NCBI GenBank assembly: GCA_016182965.1
Contig: JACPFM010000001.1
Location: forward strand, 99,590-159,232
Length of the DNA: 59,643 bases
From: Deltaproteobacteria bacterium
Lineage (GTDB): Bacteria; Myxococcota_A; Polyangia; Polyangiales; JADJMO01
Direction: 5' to 3'
Part shown: positions 56,692 to 59,643 of the stretch, piece by piece
Layout: the number at the start of each line of letters is the position of its first letter
Position numbering within the stretch: position 1 is the first letter of the stretch
Notes under the pieces: generated by a model
Database searches by the model: none
What the model was told of the DNA's origin: nothing
Seen by the model: the letters and a program-made list of their open reading frames with translations, nothing else
Program-made: the position numbers and the translations under genes

Positions 56692-57624
56692 TCACGCCGG
56701 ACACGTCGCGCCGCTCACACACACCGGCCTCGCCGTTCCCGCCGCCGGCGGACAACACCTCCCCGTGCCCGGGAAGATCGTCTCGCACGCCGTGCAGCCG
56801 CCGCAGGTGGTGCACGTCGATGCCGGCGCGTAGAGCGTGCAGACACCCGCGATGCACAGCTGGTCCTCGTTGCAGACGGTCCCGCACGCGCCGCAGTTCG
56901 TCGCGTCCCGCTGAAGATCGAAGCAGTGGAAGCGCGACTTGTCGGTCGCGCACCCGGTGCGGCCTGGCGGGCACGCGTCTTTGCTGCACGTGCCGGTGGT
57001 GCACTTCTCCGCGTTGGCGCAGACCGTCGTGCACGTGCCGCAGTGGTTCACGTCGCCCTGCAGGTCGTAGCAGGTGGCGCCGCACGCCGTCAGGCCCGAG
57101 CGACACTCGCACGTCGCCGCCCGGCACCGCTCGTCCTTGCCGCACTTCTTGCCGCAGCCGTCGCAATTCTTCGGGTCCTCGGTCGGCACCACGCAGCGTC
57201 CGCCGCAGGCGAGCTCGCCGGCCGCGCAGACGCACTTCGTCGCCTCGCACGCCACGCTGAGCGGGAGGTCCTTCGCGCATTCCTTCCCGCACCCGTTGCA
57301 GTTCGTGTAGCTCGTGCGGGGGTCGACGCAGGTACCGCTGCACACGAGCATCGGCGCGACGCAGCCGGCGTCGGCGTCGGGCGCCGTCGTGTCGGGCCCC
57401 GTGTCGGGCGTCATCGTGTCGGGCGCCGTCGTGTCGGGCAGGTCTCCGTCCGGCGAGGTCTCGCCGACATCGGAGTCGACGACGGGGGCCTCCGCGCCGA
57501 GATCGTCCACCGTTACGTCCGCGCCCACGTCGTCGAGCGCCAGGTCCGGACCGAGGCCGCCGTAGTGAGGCTCTCCGCAACCGAGCAGCAGCAGCGCCAA
57601 GCCTAGCCCCGCCCTCGCGACCAT
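56692..57624 (-). CDS. Lipoprotein with Stigma-type cysteine repeats
   Basis: The product is 310 aa from ATG 57624 (MVARAGLGLALLLLGCGEP, lipobox LLLGC). A Thr/Asp/Pro-rich stalk (TTAPDTMTPDTGPDTTAPDA) leads to a Cys-rich domain of about 200 residues. Its repeated units are CSGTCVDPRTSYTNCNGCGK, CGGRCVVPTEDPKNCDGCGK, CGATCYDLQGDVNHCGTC and HCFDLQRDATNCGACGTVC. The Cxx.C..DPxNCGxCGxxC spacing is that of Stigma-type domains found in myxobacterial surface proteins. It is secreted and likely heavily disulfide bonded; the role is unknown. It is divergent from the HAMP-array gene. Confidence 0.8.
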   Translation of the reverse strand: MVARAGLGLALLLLGCGEPHYGGLGPDLALDDVGADVTVDDLGAEAPVVDSDVGETSPDGDLPDTTAPDTMTPDTGPDTTAPDADAGCVAPMLVCSGTCVDPRTSYTNCNGCGKECAKDLPLSVACEATKCVCAAGELACGGRCVVPTEDPKNCDGCGKKCGKDERCRAATCECRSGLTACGATCYDLQGDVNHCGTCTTVCANAEKCTTGTCSKDACPPGRTGCATDKSRFHCFDLQRDATNCGACGTVCNEDQLCIAGVCTLYAPASTCTTCGGCTACETIFPGTGRCCPPAAGTARPVCVSGATCPA

Positions 57625-57874
57625 CCTCTCATCGTCGCACGCCGGCGCGATCATTCCACCAACGCGTCACGCAACGTGCTCTTCGCCGACGCCACGAGCG
57701 GTTTCGACCGTACGCGGAGGACGCGCCACGAGCGCCCCGCCGGGGCTGCGGAGCGCAACGGAGCATGCCGAGCCGCATCATGCATCGGCTGCGGTCGTGT
57801 CTCGCTCACCACGAGCACGGGCCGAGCAGTCGCCCTCCCGAGAGACACCGGCCCATCCGAGGAGGCTCCTCCGC

Positions 57875-59643
57875 GTGGACACTCACGACCCCACCAAAGC
57901 GAACGGCAACGGTCACGGCAAGAAGGCGCAGGCTCGCAGGAGCGAGCCCGAGCGCCGCTCGGTCTCGCCGCGCAAGTTCGCGGCGAGCGAGGGGGTCGTG
58001 AAGCCGAACGGTCACGAGCTGCAGCTGCACACGCTCCTCGACGCGCTGCGCGCGATGGAGCGCGGCGACTTCTCGCTCCGTCTGCCGGTGAAGAAGGGGA
58101 GCGGCGTCCTCGCCGACATCGCCCGCGCGTACAACGGCGTCGCCAAGCGCAGCGAGCACGTGACGATGGAGATCGTCCGTGTCGAGCAGGTGGTCGGCCG
58201 CGAGGGGCGAATGCAGGAGCGCGCGATCGCCGGCGACCTGCAAGGGGCGTGGGCGACGAAGCTCCAGAAGGTCAATCAGCTGGTCACCGACCTCGTGCAG
58301 CCGACGACCGAGATCGCGCGCGTGCTGACCAGCGTCGCGCAGGGCGATCTCTCGCAGAAGATGGCCCTCGAGTTCGAGGGGCAGCCGGTCAAGGGCGAGT
58401 TCCTCCGCATCGGCACCACCGTCAACACGATGGTCGATCAGCTCCGCTCGTTCGCGGGCGAGGTGACCCGCGTCGCGAAGGAGGTAGGCACCGAGGGCAA
58501 GCTCGGCGGCCAGGCCGACGTGAAGGGCGTCAGCGGCGTCTGGAAGGACCTGACCGAGAACGTGAACTTCATGGCCGCCAACCTCACGACGCAGGTGCGC
58601 GGCATCGCGCGCGTCGTGACCGCGGTCGCCAACGGCGATCTCGCCCAGCGCCTTCGCGTCGAGGCGAAGGGGGAGATCGCCGCGCTCGCCGACACGATCA
58701 ACGGGATGTGCGGGACGCTCGGCATCTTCGCCGAGCAGGTGACCGACGTGGCCCACACGGTCGGCGTCGAGGGCAAGCTCGGCGCGCAGGCGCAGGTGCC
58801 CGGCGTCGCCGGCACCTGGAAGGACCTCACCGACAACGTCAACCTCCTCGCCAACAACCTCACCGCGCAGGTGCGCAACATCGCCGAGGTCTCGACGGCG
58901 ATCGCCAACGGCGATCTGTCGAAGAAGATCACCGTCGACGTCAAGGGCGAGATCCTCGAGCTGAAGAACACCATCAACACGATGGTCGATCAGCTCCGCA
59001 GCTTCGCCGGCGAGGTCACCCGCGTCGCGAAGGAGGTCGGCACCGAGGGCAAGCTCGGTGGGCAGGCCGACGTCAAGGGCGTGCAAGCTCGGCGGCCAGG
59101 CCGACGTGAAGGGCGTCAGCGGCGTCTGGAAGGACCTCACCGACAACGTGAACTTCATGGCGCGCAACCTGACCGATCAGGTGCGCAACATCGCCAAGGT
59201 CTCCATCGCCATCGCCAACGGCGACTTGAGCCAGAAGATCGCGGTCGAGGCGCAGGGCGAGATCCTCGAGCTGAAGAACACCATCAACATCATGGTCGAT
59301 CAGCTCAACAGCTTCGCGGCCGAGGTCACGCGCGTCGCGCGCGAGGTCGGCACCGAAGGGAAGCTGGGCGGCCAGGCCGACGTGAAGAACGTCAGCGGCG
59401 TGTGGAAGGACCTCACCGACAACGTCAACGTCCTCGCGGGCAACCTGACCGATCAGGTGCGCAACATCGCCAAGGTGACCACCGCGGTCGCCAACGGCGA
59501 TCTGTCGCAGAAGATCACCGTCGAAGCGCGCGGCGAGGTGCTGCAGCTGAAGGAGACCGTCAACACGATGGTCGATCAGCTCCGCTCGTTCGCCGGCGAG
59601 GTCACCCGCGTCGCCAAGGAGGTCGGCACCGAGGGCAAGCTCG
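57875..59643 (+). CDS. HAMP-array sensor kinase-like protein, 3' end outside window, frame broken at about 59083
   Basis: It starts at GTG 57875 with GGAGG about 9 bases upstream. A basic N-terminus is followed by [20 protein letters not shown] and then tandem units of about 92 residues. Each unit contains a core like [40 protein letters not shown] and [13 protein letters not shown], then [18 protein letters not shown]. About five units are visible. Long HAMP arrays of this kind belong to group III hybrid histidine kinases that sense osmotic or envelope state; the kinase domain should lie beyond the window. Codons are in one phase to about 59083, where a 34-base duplication shifts to the +1 phase, which stays open to the end. 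Confidence 0.8.
   Translation, partial: MDTHDPTKANGNGHGKKAQARRSEPERRSVSPRKFAASEGVVKPNGHELQLHTLLDALRAMERGDFSLRLPVKKGSGVLADIARAYNGVAKRSEHVTMEIVRVEQVVGREGRMQERAIAGDLQGAWATKLQKVNQLVTDLVQPTTEIARVLTSVAQGDLSQKMALEFEGQPVKGEFLRIGTTVNTMVDQLRSFAGEVTRVAKEVGTEGKLGGQADVKGVSGVWKDLTENVNFMAANLTTQVRGIARVVTAVANGDLAQRLRVEAKGEIAALADTINGMCGTLGIFAEQVTDVAHTVGVEGKLGAQAQVPGVAGTWKDLTDNVNLLANNLTAQVRNIAEVSTAIANGDLSKKITVDVKGEILELKNTINTMVDQLRSFAGEVTRVAKEVGTEGKLGGQADVKGVQARRPGRREGRQRRLEGPHRQRELHGAQPDRSGAQHRQGLHRHRQRRLEPEDRGRGAGRDPRAEEHHQHHGRSAQQLRGRGHARRARGRHRREAGRPGRREERQRRVEGPHRQRQRPRGQPDRSGAQHRQGDHRGRQRRSVAEDHRRSARRGAAAEGDRQHDGRSAPLVRRRGHPRRQGGRHRGQA
59049..59117. repeat. 34-bp direct duplication that breaks the HAMP reading frame
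   Basis: GCAAGCTCGG (59049) and the following GCAGGCCGACGT / AAGGGCGT sequence recur with a few differences starting at 59083. The step of 34 is not a multiple of three. It lies where HAMP units are nearly identical to one another, so it could be a real slippage event or an assembly error. Confidence 0.7.

Overview
The window is very GC-rich and carries a gene set typical of a large-genome myxobacterium, most likely of the Polyangiales (inference from content, not from a marker-gene tree). The signs are many predicted lipoproteins with cysteine-rich or Asp/Thr-rich linkers, a MYXO-CTERM-like surface anchor, a Stigma-type cysteine-repeat protein, HEAT and beta-helix repeat proteins, HAF repeats, a long HAMP array and a possible Myxococcus-like LexA box in front of dinB. 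Housekeeping anchors are glyS, prfC, ppdK, a clpP paralogue, dinB and one tRNA-Leu(CAA).

Layout. 1-9.4 kb: the tail of a membrane protein; a secreted cysteine-rich protein; dinB; an SRPBCC protein; a minus-strand operon (MFS transporter, alpha/beta hydrolase lipoprotein, frameshifted outer-membrane protein) joined by ATGA overlaps; a HAF-repeat lipoprotein; a small membrane protein; tRNA-Leu. 9.5-13.6 kb: pyruvate phosphate dikinase interrupted by a 420-residue LAGLIDADG intein placed directly before the catalytic histidine. 13.7-22.3 kb: small hypotheticals, a SMI1/KNR4-like protein, a histidine-kinase relic, a beta-helix lipoprotein, DoxX, a TetR regulator with a diiron ferritin-like protein, a VOC protein with a histone-H1-like tail, a phosphoribosyltransferase and GtrA. 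22.3-33.9 kb: glyS, an eight-cysteine lipoprotein, prfC, a MYXO-CTERM protein, Uma2, DUF488, a V4R-type sensor kinase, a hydrolase lipoprotein and an ABC1/UbiB kinase.

33.9-39.2 kb is the most unusual stretch. An NfeD-flotillin-flotillin operon is followed by two genes (receiver-like and HEAT-repeat). Each of these ends in a decayed copy of the flotillin 3' end, and each of those copies is followed by a 241-bp multi-hairpin repeat. 39.3-49.7 kb: a beta-propeller protein, an SH3b-NlpC/P60 protein lacking the expected histidine region, a YceI-like protein, heptanucleotide repeats, DUF362, PlsC, a membrane protein with a pilin-like domain, an Rpn nuclease, DUF1330, ClpP and small proteins. 49.8-52.5 kb holds an AraC regulator and a decayed AraC copy. 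Each is followed by the same operator-like sequence and then by a secreted Cys protein or its remnant. 52.6-57.6 kb: a HEAT protein coupled to a complete protein-arginine deiminase lipoprotein, then more lipoproteins. 57.9 kb to the end: a HAMP-array sensor running off the window, interrupted by a 34-bp duplication that shifts frame.

Recurring themes are translational coupling by ATGA overlaps, genes broken by single indels or short duplications, and several small palindromic repeat families.
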